From the NCBI RefSeq assembly GCF_043290135.1, contig NC_134702.1:193844491-193908490 (forward strand): a DNA stretch of 64,000 nucleotides. The letters are read 5' to 3'. Under the pieces are notes generated by a model. It did not search any database and had not been told where the DNA came from. It saw only the letters and a list, made by a program, of their open reading frames with translations. Both the position numbers and the translations under genes were made by a program. The stretch is from Rhipicephalus microplus. Taxonomy: Eukaryota > Arthropoda > Arachnida > Ixodida > Ixodidae. This document shows, piece after piece, positions 36,022 through 46,499 of this stretch (its first letter is position 1; every line of letters starts with the position of its first letter).

Positions 36022-38858
36022 TCACGGAGAACAGAGTGCGAGCGGATCGTGATAAGGTTTCAACCACTGTACGTGAACGGTTTCACGACCCCGAAAGCGC
36101 TGGTCTGTGGATTGCGTAACGGTTTCGACGATGTAGTTAACAGGTGAATCTTCGAGACAGTGCGGTAGGGTCCTTGGTATTTTGAAACAAGCTTCGAGGA
36201 AAGGCCTGTAGGAACAGTGGGAACCCGAAGCCACATAAAAGTGTCCGGAACAAAGTTAGGGTAGGGGTGGTTATCGTCCCGTCGAGATTTTCGTCTCCAT
36301 TGGTCGATGGTTGTAAACGTCTTAGCGAGCTTACGGCATTCCTCGGCGCGGCAGGCAGCTTCATAAATAGGCGTGGACTTGGAGGAATCGGGGTGGTAGG
36401 GTAGAAAAGTATCTAGTGTAATAGAAGGGTCTCGGCCATATAACAGGAAAAATGGCGAAAAGCCCGTAGTCGCCTGTGGAGCAGTGTTATATGCGTACGT
36501 CACAAAAGGCAGAATGAGGTCCCAATCGGAGTGGTCTGAGGCAAAATACTTAGATAGCATGTCCCCTAGGGTATGGTTGAATCTTTCCGTCAATCCATTC
36601 GTCTGCGCATGGTAGGCGGTGGTAGTCCAGTGAATAATACGGCATTCGGTAAGTACGTTGACGACTTCAGAGAGGAATACACGTCCTCTGTCGCTGAAAA
36701 GTTCACGTGGTGCGCCATGACGGAGAATGATGTTGCGCCGGAGAGAAGATGATACGTCGCATGCTGTGGCAGCAGGCAAAGTGGCTGTTTCTGCGCAACG
36801 CGTCAAGTAGTCGACAGCGGTAACGATCCAACGGTTTCCGCAAGCCGTGAATGGAAGAGGCCCATACAGATCGATTCCAACGCGGTCGAAAGGCCTGGCT
36901 GAGCAAGGGATTGGCTGAATCGGACCAGAGACGTGATGAGGGAGAGCTATGCGTCATTGGCACTGCAGGCATGACTAAATCCATTTGCGCACAAAGGTGT
37001 ACATGCCTCGCCAATAAAAGCGAGAGGAAAGCTGAGCGTATATTTTAAAGACGCCCGCATGTGCGCACTGAGGGTCAGTGTAGAAAACTGAACGTATTGC
37101 AGCACGAAGACGGCGAGGTATGACGAGTAACCACTTTCGGCCATCGGACTTGTAATTCCTGCCATAAACGAGGCCATCGCGGACCTCAAAGTGAGCCGCT
37201 TGACTGCGCAACGTTCGAGAAGATGGGGAAGCCGACGGGTCTGAAGAGAATCGCAGAAGAGCGCTGATCCAGTCATCCTTACGTTGCTCAGACGCCATGT
37301 CGCAGTTTTCTGGAAACGCAACCATTTCGTCCACGGCAGATATACATGCAGAGCTTTTGGAGGACACAGGTGAACGTGATAGGGCGTCAGCATCAGTGTG
37401 ACGTCGGCCAGACCTGTAGAAAACACGCATGTCGTACTCTTGCAACCGCAAAGCCCAGCGAGCTAAATGGGCGGAGGGGTCTTTCAATGTGGATAACCAG
37501 CAAAGCGCATGGCAATGACTGACTACGTCGAAGGGGTGACCATATAGGTACGGTCTAATTCTGCCTAGAGCCCATATAATTGCCAGGCACTCCTTCTTTG
37601 TCACAGAATAATTCTTCTCCGCTTTGGTGAGGGTACGGCTTGCGTATGCGACTACGCACTCCTCGAATCCCGATTTGGGCTGCGCGAGCACGGCGCCGAG
37701 TCCAACACCGCTGGCATCGGTGTGTACCCCCGTCAGAGCAGCTGGATCAAAGTGACGCGAAATTGGCGGCGACGTTAACAGACGGCGCAACATTTCGAAA
37801 GCATCGTCACAGGTGGGTGACCAAACGTAGCTTTTCGAGTCACTGCGCATAAGTTCAGTCAAGGGGGCGGTGATCATCGCAAAATTGTGAATAAAGCCGC
37901 GTAAATACAAGCAGAGGCCAAGAAAGCTGCACAGATCCTTCAGAAACGCAGGTTTAGGGAACTCTGCAACTGCCTGAAGCTTGGCGGTGTCAGGAAGAAT
38001 TCCGTCTTGAGAGACAACATGGCCGAAGATGGTGAGCTGACTTGCGCCGAAGCGGCATTTCTTCAGGTTGAGCTGAAGACCGGCATCAGTTAGGCAATGC
38101 AGTATTTCATCTAGCATGCGGAGATGCGTTAGAAAATCTGGTGAAAACATAACTAAGGTATTCAAGTAGCACAGGCATGTTTTCTACTTCAGGCCACGCA
38201 AAAAATTGTCCATCATCCGCTCAAATGTTGCGGGCGCGTTGCAAAGACCAAAAGGCATGACACAGAATTCGTAAAGGCCATCAGGTGTGACAAAGGCCGT
38301 CTTAGGCTTATCTTCAAGTGCCACAGGGCCTTGCCAGTAGCCACTCCGTAGGTCAATAGAAGATAAGTACTCCGCACCTTGGAGGCAGTCAAGGGCATCA
38401 TTGATTCTCGGTAAGGGGCAAACGTCCTTTCGAGTTATTTTGTTAACACGACGGTAGTCAACACAGAAGCGAATCGACCCGTCCTTCTTCTTAACGAGAA
38501 CGACCGGAGATGCCCAGGGGCTAATTGAAGGCTGGATGACACAACGCTTGAGCATGTCAGCTACTTGGTCATCAATAACCTGGCGCTCGGCAGCGGACAC
38601 GCGATAGGGTCTTTGACACAATGGCGCATTAGCACCCGTATTGATGCGGTGACACACAGCGGCCATGCGGCCGAGGCCAGTATTCTGGCAGTGAAAGGAA
38701 GAACGGATCTTGTCTAGCAGTCGTACAAGCTGAGCACGTTGCGAAACGGTTAACGTGTCGGCGATGGAGCTGCTCAGTGCGTCATGCCTAATAGTCTGCG
38801 GCGAAGAGGCACAGCTCACTCCGGCAATTTTGTGTTTGGCGGAAGGACCAGTCGGCAT
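36022..38858 (-). pseudogene. Gypsy pol: RT, RNase H, integrase; catalytic RT motif lost
   Basis: Reading minus: RT fingers/palm (38858-38184) with SIRFCVDYRRVN, LSSIDLRSGYW and FCVMPFGLCNAPATF. A TAG at 38182-38184 follows, then the same frame resumes with CYLNTLVMF where Y-x-D-D-VVVF is expected, so the catalytic Asp pair is gone. The RNase H has [14 protein letters not shown]; the integrase HHCC region starts near 37080. After frame breaks (36975-36810), the integrase core shows LFSDRGRVFLSE and HAQTNGLTERFNHTLGDM (36806-36060). The C-terminus ends at about 36022. Non-functional. Confidence 0.85.
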
Positions 38859-38899
38859 GTCGACAATTGCAGAAGGGTCGAGACTTTAAACCCACGCGA

Positions 38900-39060
38900 C
38901 GCAATCAATCAATCAATCAATCAACCATTAAATCAATCAATCAAATAATGTTTCTTTATTAGCATCAGAAATGTACGTTGCGAGTAAGTATGCAGGAGGA
39001 GGTCCCAAGGTAGTAAACCGCAGGCGAGACCTCAATGGAGAGTCCTTCGCATGTTCGTTT
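38900..39060 (-). mobile_element. 3' end of a LINE with (TTGA)n tail
   Basis: Minus strand: GGTTTACTACCTTGGGACCTCC..., AATAAAGAAACATT, then a TGATTGATTGATTGATTG tail (38900-38945). AATAAA plus a tetranucleotide tail is typical of CR1/Jockey-type 3' ends. The body is not recognisable beyond ~39060. Confidence 0.45.
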
Positions 39061-40033
39061 ACGATTACAAAGTGCAGATTCTAAGTTCCTCTTTTGTTTT
39101 TTATTACGTGCTTCATTGTAAACTCACTTCCAGCTTTCTCGCTAGGAGAGACGTCAAAGGTGAACATTATTTCAAGAATGGGTGACAGGAGTTTGATGAA
39201 AGTAATAATTAATTGAAGACACATTCACATCGATGACACAGGAGATTAAAGCAAGGCATCATTCATTTCGTGATGTGAAAAACTTAATCCAATAAAAACT
39301 TCACCTTGGTGTCACCTGACCTGCATGTATGTTGAATGCACCTTTGACTTCATGCATCTGGGTAAATCACTAATTAAACATAAAAACCATCCGCCGCTCT
39401 TTCAAAGCATTGTTGCATCGGGGGTCCCTGCTCAAAGCTGTTTATTCAAAAATTATTAGAACAAAACATTTGGTTTTATTATGCTTTATTCTATTCTTTA
39501 TTCAATGATTTTGAATATTCGCACACCCATGAATTATACAGAGTTCTGATGCATTCCCAGCTCATCACTGATGAGCGCACAAGACTGGATGCTTTGCTAA
39601 GACAAAACTTGCTCTGAATTTCTGGAATCAGAGCAGGAACACTTTTCTCTCCCTTCATACTTGTTCTGCGTAGTTGCTTGCAAAAAAAGATTACTTGATA
39701 GATCTGTTTAAACTGTGAATAACACAACTGCCAGTAGATTAGCTGCACGTATCGCATATGTCTGAAAATGTTCGATAGAGTAATATAACTACTTTTAGCC
39801 TCTTAGTCGCTTTTTAGTTACTTTTGGTTGTTTTTTACTGAAATCTAGCTATTTTAGCTTTCCCACACTTGCCAACACTGTCTTCACCCAATAAACATTG
39901 TGTGATGAGTGGTTGTTATTTCAGTCATGCCCCGGTATCATACATAGGTTAATGTGATTTGTTGCCTGACAGTTGATGTTGACCCTGAGATATGCGTATT
40001 ATTTGCTTTTTGATCGACAATGCTGCTAAGCCT
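39061..40033. other. Unassigned AT-rich sequence
   Basis: No coding region, repeat copy or RNA feature supported. Confidence 0.5.
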
Positions 40034-40046
40034 GAAGGTAGTCACC

Positions 40047-40288
40047 ATGATTTGATTGTTATGGGGGGTTTGACCTCCAAGAACCACGATATCATTATGA
40101 GAGACGCCGTAGTTGAAGGCTCCGAAAATTTCGACCACTTGGAGTTCTTCAACGTCCACCCAAATCTGAGCATACGGGCCTACGGCAGTTCTACCTCCAT
40201 CGAAAATGCAGCTGCAACAACCGTGATTTGATCCCGCGACTTCCGGGTCAGCAGCCGAGTACCTTAACCCCTAGCCTACTGCGGCGGG
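40047..40288 (-). mobile_element. Ruka-like SINE, old copy
   Basis: Full-length minus-strand copy with many substitutions; box B is decayed (GATTTGATCCC). Flanked by 13-bp repeats with two mismatches, GAAGGTAGTCACC (40034-40046) and GAAGGCAACCACC (40289-40301), so older than the 9954 and 49723 copies. Confidence 0.85.
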
Positions 40289-40301
40289 GAAGGCAACCAC
40301 C

Positions 40302-40999
40302 GGTTCAAGAAAGCTGAACGTTCAGGAAGTGCCTAAATTTTGGCTCAGTGGCTGAATCGTGTAAGAGATAGGAAATCGTTTGGCCATAAGTTCTGCATTC
40401 AAGTATCCCAATAAAGAATATCATCTTTGAAAATGTATGTATAAATTCTATGATTGTTTGGAACCGCCACTGTTAGACGTATACAGTGACTTGTTTCTCT
40501 GGCACGCCAAATACATTCATGAGAACCAAAACCGGGCTAGCAATAAAAAGGTGGTGTGCATGGGGGCCTATTAAGCTATCGAGTTCTACTCTTCGACGCA
40601 GAACTGAAGCGTGCTCCAACTTGATTTCTCTAAGATAAACGCCTCACACCAACTTCTCGGTTGTAAAAAGATTTAACAGTGGACTTGGTGGATTTCTTTC
40701 TCTATAGGGTATTTGTATATTCCGTTCTTTATTGAACTACAATTGAGTGGACCTTTTGGCCCACGTCATTAGAAATTTTCTACCAACAGATTCATTTACA
40801 TAAAGAGGTATATACTGTCTCCATTTTCTTCGTATAGAGCTAAGGATGAAGGAGGCCGACCACTTGAAGACACTAATACATCAATGTTTTGAATGTTATG
40901 TTCTGAAATCAGCCAACTTGGGCAGCCTGTTTCTCTATTGCAAAATTATATGGACAACATGTTAAATATCTACTTAGAAACACGTTGTTCTATGCTCCT
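40302..40999. other. Unassigned sequence
   Basis: AT-rich; no supported feature. Confidence 0.5.
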
Positions 41000-42269
41000 G
41001 AGAAGTTTTTAGGGGCGAAGCTCCTCATAGCAGCACCCGTTCGTCCCTCGTAGTCGTAGTGTGTAACCAGTCTTACATTTTGACCTCCAAGGTGGTTCCG
41101 GTGAGAGATTTCTTCTGTGCGTTGTTGAGCAATAAAAAATTCACAGCGTGCGCGTTAACTAAAAGCCAGATGCCCCTGCCTCTCATTTCCCCTTAGCAGC
41201 AATTGGCATGTTCACTCTAAGGCAAAAGGGTGTTAAAAAGGTGTGCGGTTCGTCCTTTTGGGGACAAATCGGGCTGCCACTACCATTAATACCTTTAAGG
41301 ACTAACGGCACCGGGTCTAACAGTTAGTCCCCACAGATGAGCTCAAGGGACTAACATTTAGTCCTCACACACCTTAGTGAGTAACCGTTAGTCTCACAAT
41401 TCACCTCAAAGGACTAACATTAAGTCCTCACGTTTGCATCTTATGAAGCAACTGTTAACCTCCACATTTACACCTTACCGCGCAACCGTTAGTCCTCAAA
41501 GTCACCCTGCCGGACGAATGGTTGATCCACTCAAGTACTCTCATCGGATCAACTTTTTGTCCCCAGTTCAAACATTGTTTTTTGTTTATTTTCCGCCAGG
41601 TCTAATACTGTTTTCGCCTGTTTTTCTGCGCAGTGAGCAACAAACTGCGCAGAAAAGAACACGCAAAAAAGTAGTTAGCCACTTATGTGTAACTGCTTTC
41701 ACAGTCACGGCAACAACTAACGACAAAAGCGAGACCTAGAAATCTTTTATTTTTCTACACACACATGAAGTTTCTCCATTCTTTTAAGTCAAATCATGGT
41801 GAAGTGTACAAGTCCAGTCTCGTTGTCAAATCTTGTTCACTCCTCGGGGAGCTCCTCCGACGGAAGCGATAGATGACAGGCATTGCAGACGCCAGCGCAC
41901 GCATCCTTCTTCCTGTTGTGTTCCCACGGCTGCACGTACAATAATATAGTAAATATAGTTAGACACACGTGACAAAAGATGAAGATGCACGCATATGACA
42001 AGTACGTGCACGTTAATAAAAAAACAAGCGTTAAAATATGAAACACAAATAACTTTACCTTCACATCTCGCACAGTCCTTCTGAAGCTGCTCTTACGAAA
42101 GAGATGCATGACAGGCATCGCAGACGCCAGCGCGCACAGTGTACAGCACACAGTGTGCCCACGGCTACACAATAAGTATGTAAAATAGTCAGTCACACGT
42201 GACAAAGGACGAATACAAATGCATATGAGAAATACGTGCAAGGTGAAATGAAAATATACGTGAGATATG
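41000..42269. repeat. Repeat X, copy A, left part
   Basis: Matches 62236-63510 over its whole length at roughly 90-95% by eye. Starts near TTTTTAGGGGCGAAGCTCCTC. Contains short GTTAGTCC/GGACTAAC repeats (41290-41500) and a tandem duplication of ~230 bp (41830-42050 and 42060-42269) sharing GACAGGCAT(T/C)GCAGACGCCAGCGC. Read minus, each half looks like an exon: GCAGACGCC encodes part of a CAGVCxACH peptide, and one half ends GATGTGAAG-GTAAAG like a splice donor. Interrupted at 42269 by a gypsy insertion. Element class unknown. Confidence 0.75.
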
Positions 42270-42508
42270 TGTTGTGTTCTGGGTTTCGGTTTCGGATTGA
42301 CATGTGAGGATGCCGGGGGGCGCCGCTCTGGCATCTAGGATTTCAAGGCGACTGTAAAATAAAGGAGTGCGGTTGTGTGCTTTTCTTTCGGCGCGTCGCG
42401 CCAACCCGCGTGTTCGGGCTGGTCGGTGTCCCTGCCGGCCGCGTACGTCTCCCTCGGCCGTCTTCTTCTTCTTCTGCTTCGTTGGGACCAGCCAGCCCCA
42501 ACTAAGCA
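42270..42508 (+). repeat. 5' LTR of the gypsy at 42-48 kb
   Basis: TGTTGTGTTCTGGG...AAGCA, with an ATAAAG signal-like motif. ATGGCGACGAGGACC follows immediately, a likely tRNA primer-binding site (TGGCGACGAGG). Confidence 0.9.
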
Positions 42509-42710
42509 ATGGCGACGAGGACCTGTAAGAACCTGTTTCGTTCTCCGTGTTCGTGCTAACCCTAGATGCTCTTTGCTCCCAGCAAGGTGGCTACTGCGTG
42601 CTGCGTCGTTTCATTTCTTCATTCAGCTACGCCGCCTCTGCCTTCGCCTTCAAACAGTGTACTGGCGTCGTTTTCTTCTCGTCTGCACCTCTCCATTCTT
42701 CTTGCTTGAA

Positions 42711-45700
42711 ATGGCGTCTCCTATTCCACCTCCCCTAATTCTGCCTTCGCCCGGAGACCCGCCACTTCCGTGGGCGGACTGGAAATCGGTGTTTCAGGCT
42801 TACGCAGACGTGGTTGGGGAGGACGCCAGCAAGCCCGAGCGTCGCAAGGCCCTGCTGCTCAACGCGTTGGGCCCTGCCGGGTTAAAGCTCTTCTATACTT
42901 TGGAAGCCACCAACGCGTCGCTGACGCCAGCGTCGGGCGATGCCTTCAAGGATGCTGTTGCTCTTTTTGATTAGCATTTCAAAGATGTTTTGCGCGATTA
43001 TCTCGCACGCGTGATATTCCAAGAAAGGCGGCAATTGCCTGGTGAGCCAGTCGCCGAGTTCATTACTTCTCTTAGAACGCTCGCCGCGTCGTGCGGCTTC
43101 GGCGAGCTCGAGGACGATATAATCCGCCATCAGCTTTTCATCGGGGTAGCCTCGCAAAACGTCCCCTGCCGCATGCTTCAAAAGGGCTCCTCGATTTCAT
43201 TATCAGAAGCCCTCTCGATTGCGCGAGAGGACGAGCTTATTCGCTCCCAGTTGGAGCAATTCGCTCCGCATTCAGTGCAGCAACTTTCTGCTGCCGGGGG
43301 CCAAGGCGGCGGCTCTTCGTTTCACGGGACGCGTCAACATGGCGGCCCTTCACCTTCGTCTCGGCGCGGCGGCCAACATGGACGCCCGCCTGCACAGTCC
43401 TTCCATGGCGGCCAACATGGCGACCTCTCTGCGTCGCGGGGGCGAGGGAGCCGACAATATGGCGACCCCATTCTACCAAATTCGGTTTTTCAAGAACAGC
43501 ACCGAGCTCCTAATTCACGTTCGCAATTTTCTTCTCCAAGCGCAACCGCGCGTTGCTTTCGTTGTGGATCGGCTCGGCATTTAGCCAATTTTGCGCAGTG
43601 TCCCGCGAGAAACCGCACTTGTCTTGCGTGCGGAAAAATCGGACATTTTCAGTCCGTATGCAATTCCCGTCCAGCAAATCTTCCGGAACCAGTTTCTTCG
43701 TCCGCTCCTTCGAGCACTGCACAAACCAATATGGTCACTGTTTTAAATGTGGATGGCCTCCACACTACGTCCGAGCCCACCATCGTAGTTTCAGTGGGCC
43801 ATGTGCCCTTGTCATTTCTCGTGGACACTGGTGCCTCAGTCTCTTTAATCAGTGCCGCTGACTTTCATAGTCATTTTTCCAACATTCGGCTTTTGCCTTC
43901 ACACATCGTTCTACAAACGTATTCCAAGGAAACGATTGATAATTTAGGTCATTTTACAGCTCAGGTCTCCTATCGCAGTCGCACTGCTTCCATTACTTTT
44001 TATGTAACTGCCAATGGCAGCTCGCTTTTGGGACGTGTTGCCATCAGGGCTTTGTCCATCAACATCGACGGTGCGTCTATGACGTGTGCTCAAGTCGACG
44101 TCCAAGATGATCTTCCAGCCAACGCGCCTTCTGAATTCCACCACCTGTTCACCCGTGAACTGGGTTGTGTGCGCGGTTTTGTGCATAAAGTGATGCGTCG
44201 ACCAGGTGTGTGCCCTGTGCGTGCCAAGCTGCGCCACATTCCTCTTCTTCTCCGTGAGCAAGTCTCTGCGGAACTGTCTCGCCTTCAAGCCAGCAGAATC
44301 ATCGAGCCTGTCTCTGCTTCCGACTGGGTTTCTCCAATGATCGTCGTCGAGAAAAAAGATGGATCCCTTTGACTATGCGTCGACTTACGAGAACTGAACA
44401 AGGCGATCGTCGTAGACGGGTTTCCACTTCCTCACATTGAAGAACTGCTTCATCAGCTCTCCGGAGCGGTGTGTTTCTCCAAGCTGGACCTCGCGTCCGC
44501 TTATCACCAAGTTGAACTTTCTGAGTGCAGTAGAGACTTGACCACATTTGTATCGCACGAAGGCTTATTTCGGTTTCGCCGCGTGTGTTTCGGGCTTGCA
44601 TCTACCCCTGCAGTGTTTCAGAAAATGATGTCAATTATTCTTAAGGGCTGTATTGGCGCCTTTTGTTACTTGGATGATATTTTGGTGTGGGGACGTAGTC
44701 GCGAAGAGCACGATGCTAACTTGCATACTGTTCTCAACCGCATCAGTGAATGTGGTATGAAACTTAATAACAAGTGCATTTTTTCTGTGAATGAGTTACA
44801 ATTTCTAGGACATAATGTCAGTTCCCGCGGCTTGACACCTGTTTAATCTAAAGTTCAGGCCATTGTCAATGCCCCACGGCCTACTGATGTTAAAACCTTG
44901 CAATCTTTTTTAGGTCTTGTCGGTTATTATGCCAAGTTTGTTCCTCACTATGCTGATGTTGAACCATTGTGTACTCTACTTGGTCAAGCACAGCCATTTA
45001 ACTGGTCAGCTGAAGCTGAGCAGAGCTTCATTCGAGTTAAGTCAATACTGGCCTCAAAGCCAGCTGTTAGTATTTTCAATGAGAAGCTTCCCATTGTCAT
45101 CACGACGGATGCGCCCAATGTTGGACTGGCAGCAGTGTTTCAACAACTCAGAGATGATAAGCTGATCACTATTGCTTTTGCATCTCGTACATTCGCCCCT
45201 GCCGAACGCAGATATTCAGTAGGAGAGCGTGAAGCTCTCGCTTGTCTTTTTGCCTGGGACAAATGGCATGTTTACTTGTGGGGCCGGCACTTCACATTAC
45301 GTACAGATCACCAAGCTCTAGTTGCTCTACTTTTTGCAGGATCCGAAGGCCCCCGCTCCATTCGCATTTCCCGTTGGTGTGCCAAACTCATGTATTATAA
45401 TTTCAGTGTTCAATATTGTAAGGGTTCTACCAACGTCGTTGCTGATGCACTGTCGCGCCTTCCTCTTCAGATACCGGTTACTGAAGAGCGGGATGAGGAA
45501 GTTGTTTCATTAGTTACTTCCTGCATTACTAAAGCTGAGCTTCAGGCAGCTACAGCTGCAGATTCCACTTTGTCTCAAGTTCTCAAATATTTACGAGAAG
45601 GATGGCCTTCCAAAGGTGCTCTTGCTTCTGAATTCTTGCCTTACTTCGCAGTCCGACAGGAACTGTCTTGTGTCGAGGACTTGCTTTTCCGCGATGAACG

Positions 45701-45866
45701 CGTAATTCCCCCTGCTTCTTTCCGTAACAAGCTAATACAGCTTGCCCATGAGACCCATCCAGGCATTGTCCGCACCAAACAATCTCCAAGACAGGTACTG
45801 GTAGCCAGCCTTAGACAAACAGGTCGAGCATGCAGTTTACAACTGCCATATATGTCAGGCAGCTGA
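42711..45866 (+). pseudogene. Gypsy gag-pol: Gag, protease, RT, RNase H, start of integrase
   Basis: Start at ATG 42711 (MASPIPPPLILPSPG), the first in-frame Met upstream of the Gag homology. One continuous frame is broken by TAG 42972-42974, TGA 44370-44372 and TAA 44844-44846. Gag includes VFQAYADVVGED and two zinc knuckles (about 43553-43661; the second is CLACGKIGHFQSVC). Protease FLVDTGASVSLI is at about 43816. The RT has WVSPMIVVEKKDGS and YLDD (44667-44678, intact). The RNase H has ITTDAPNVGLAAV (Pro in place of the usual Ser after TDA) and GSTNVVADALSRLP. The integrase zinc-binding region begins near 45735, and a frameshift near 45790 ends the frame. Gag and Pol share one frame, as in Mag-type gypsy elements. 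Confidence 0.9.
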
Positions 45867-45940
45867 CAAGTCCGCCAAACCTGCATTTTTAGCATCTTAT
45901 ACTCGCGCCTTGTAGTGCGCCGTCCGCGCCGTCCGCACCG

Positions 45941-46165
45941 CTTCTCGAACATTCGACAGCTGACGCGCGCGCATGCGCCGTCGCGCCGTCGCCCACCATC
46001 TGTGCCGCGCGCGCTTCTCCTTCGAGAACATTCGACAGCTGACAGCGCATGCGCCGTCGCCATCTGTGCCGCGCGCGCGCGTCTCCTTCGAGAACATTCA
46101 ACAGCTGACAGTGCATGCGCCGTCGCGCTGTATATATACTCAAGGTCGGCGCTCGCTCGCTCAGT
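45941..46165 (+). promoter_or_regulatory. Heat-shock-type promoter in copy 2: three HSEs, TATA, Inr
   Basis: Perfect nTTCnnGAAnnTTCn elements at 45941-45955, 46020-46034 and 46086-46100. TATATATA is at 46131-46138, 31 bp after the last HSE, and TCAGT at 46161-46165, with 32 bases from the first TATA base to the initiator A. The geometry is that of inducible heat-shock promoters. All three HSEs are intact although the copies differ elsewhere. Confidence 0.68.
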
Positions 46166-46218
46166 TGCCGCTCGTCGGTTGGTTTGTACGGCTCGTCGAC
46201 GTCCAAGGTCGCTGTGAA

Positions 46219-46359
46219 ATGAATTCCAACGAATCCACAAACACAATGATCGACGTCCCTTCGACCAGCGCCGTCCTTTCGCATACGTGTGTACGTGTTC
46301 ACTCATTTAACACCCCCTCCTACAACCACCTTAACCAATTTAGCCATCGACCCAAGTAA
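46219..46359 (+). CDS. 46-codon reading frame behind the heat-shock promoter, copy 2
   Basis: ATG at 46219, 56 bases after the inferred start site, ending at TAA 46357-46359. Differs from copy 1 at one residue. The strong donor-like GTAAGT at 46356 overlaps the stop; another is at 46417; an acceptor-like CCTCCTCAG ends at 46471. The element's transcript could therefore splice. No recognised domain. Confidence 0.35.
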   Translation: MNSNESTNTMIDVPSTSAVLSHTCVRVHSFNTPSYNHLNQFSHRPK

Positions 46360-46499
46360 GTCGCAATTTAACACCCCATTTCACAACCACGTTAACCAAT
46401 TTAGCCATCGACCCAAGTAAGTCGCACTTTAACACCCCGTTAACCAATTATATGCTCCGCATCCTCCTCAGTGTTCCCCCGAGGGAAGCTGCGGGCAAT

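Larger units (their letters stand above)
35836..38893 (-). mobile_element. Ty3/gypsy retrotransposon, 5'-truncated
   Basis: Minus-strand element with pol and a 3' LTR but no gag, protease or 5' LTR. The upstream part ends abruptly near 38893 at an (ATCA)n tract that belongs to another LINE tail. Polypurine tract GACGGGGGACGAAA precedes the LTR. The 3' LTR (35836-35984, 149 bp) starts TGTAGTGAAGAGG and ends GCGTTTACA. Confidence 0.85.
45891..46498 (+). mobile_element. Heat-shock-promoter-bearing element, copy 2 (in gypsy integrase)
   Basis: About 608 bp splitting the integrase frame (left flank CCTGCATTTTT, right flank TTTTTCCGTTGC), opposite in orientation to the LINE-borne copy. All parts recur: three HSE modules, TATATATA, TCAGT, the 46-codon frame, two ~60-bp units with CCCAAGTAAGTCGC, and the 3' end GGGAAGCTGCGGGCAA. 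It lacks the first 21 bp of the other copy. Insertion is at a T-run in both cases. Confidence 0.78.
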
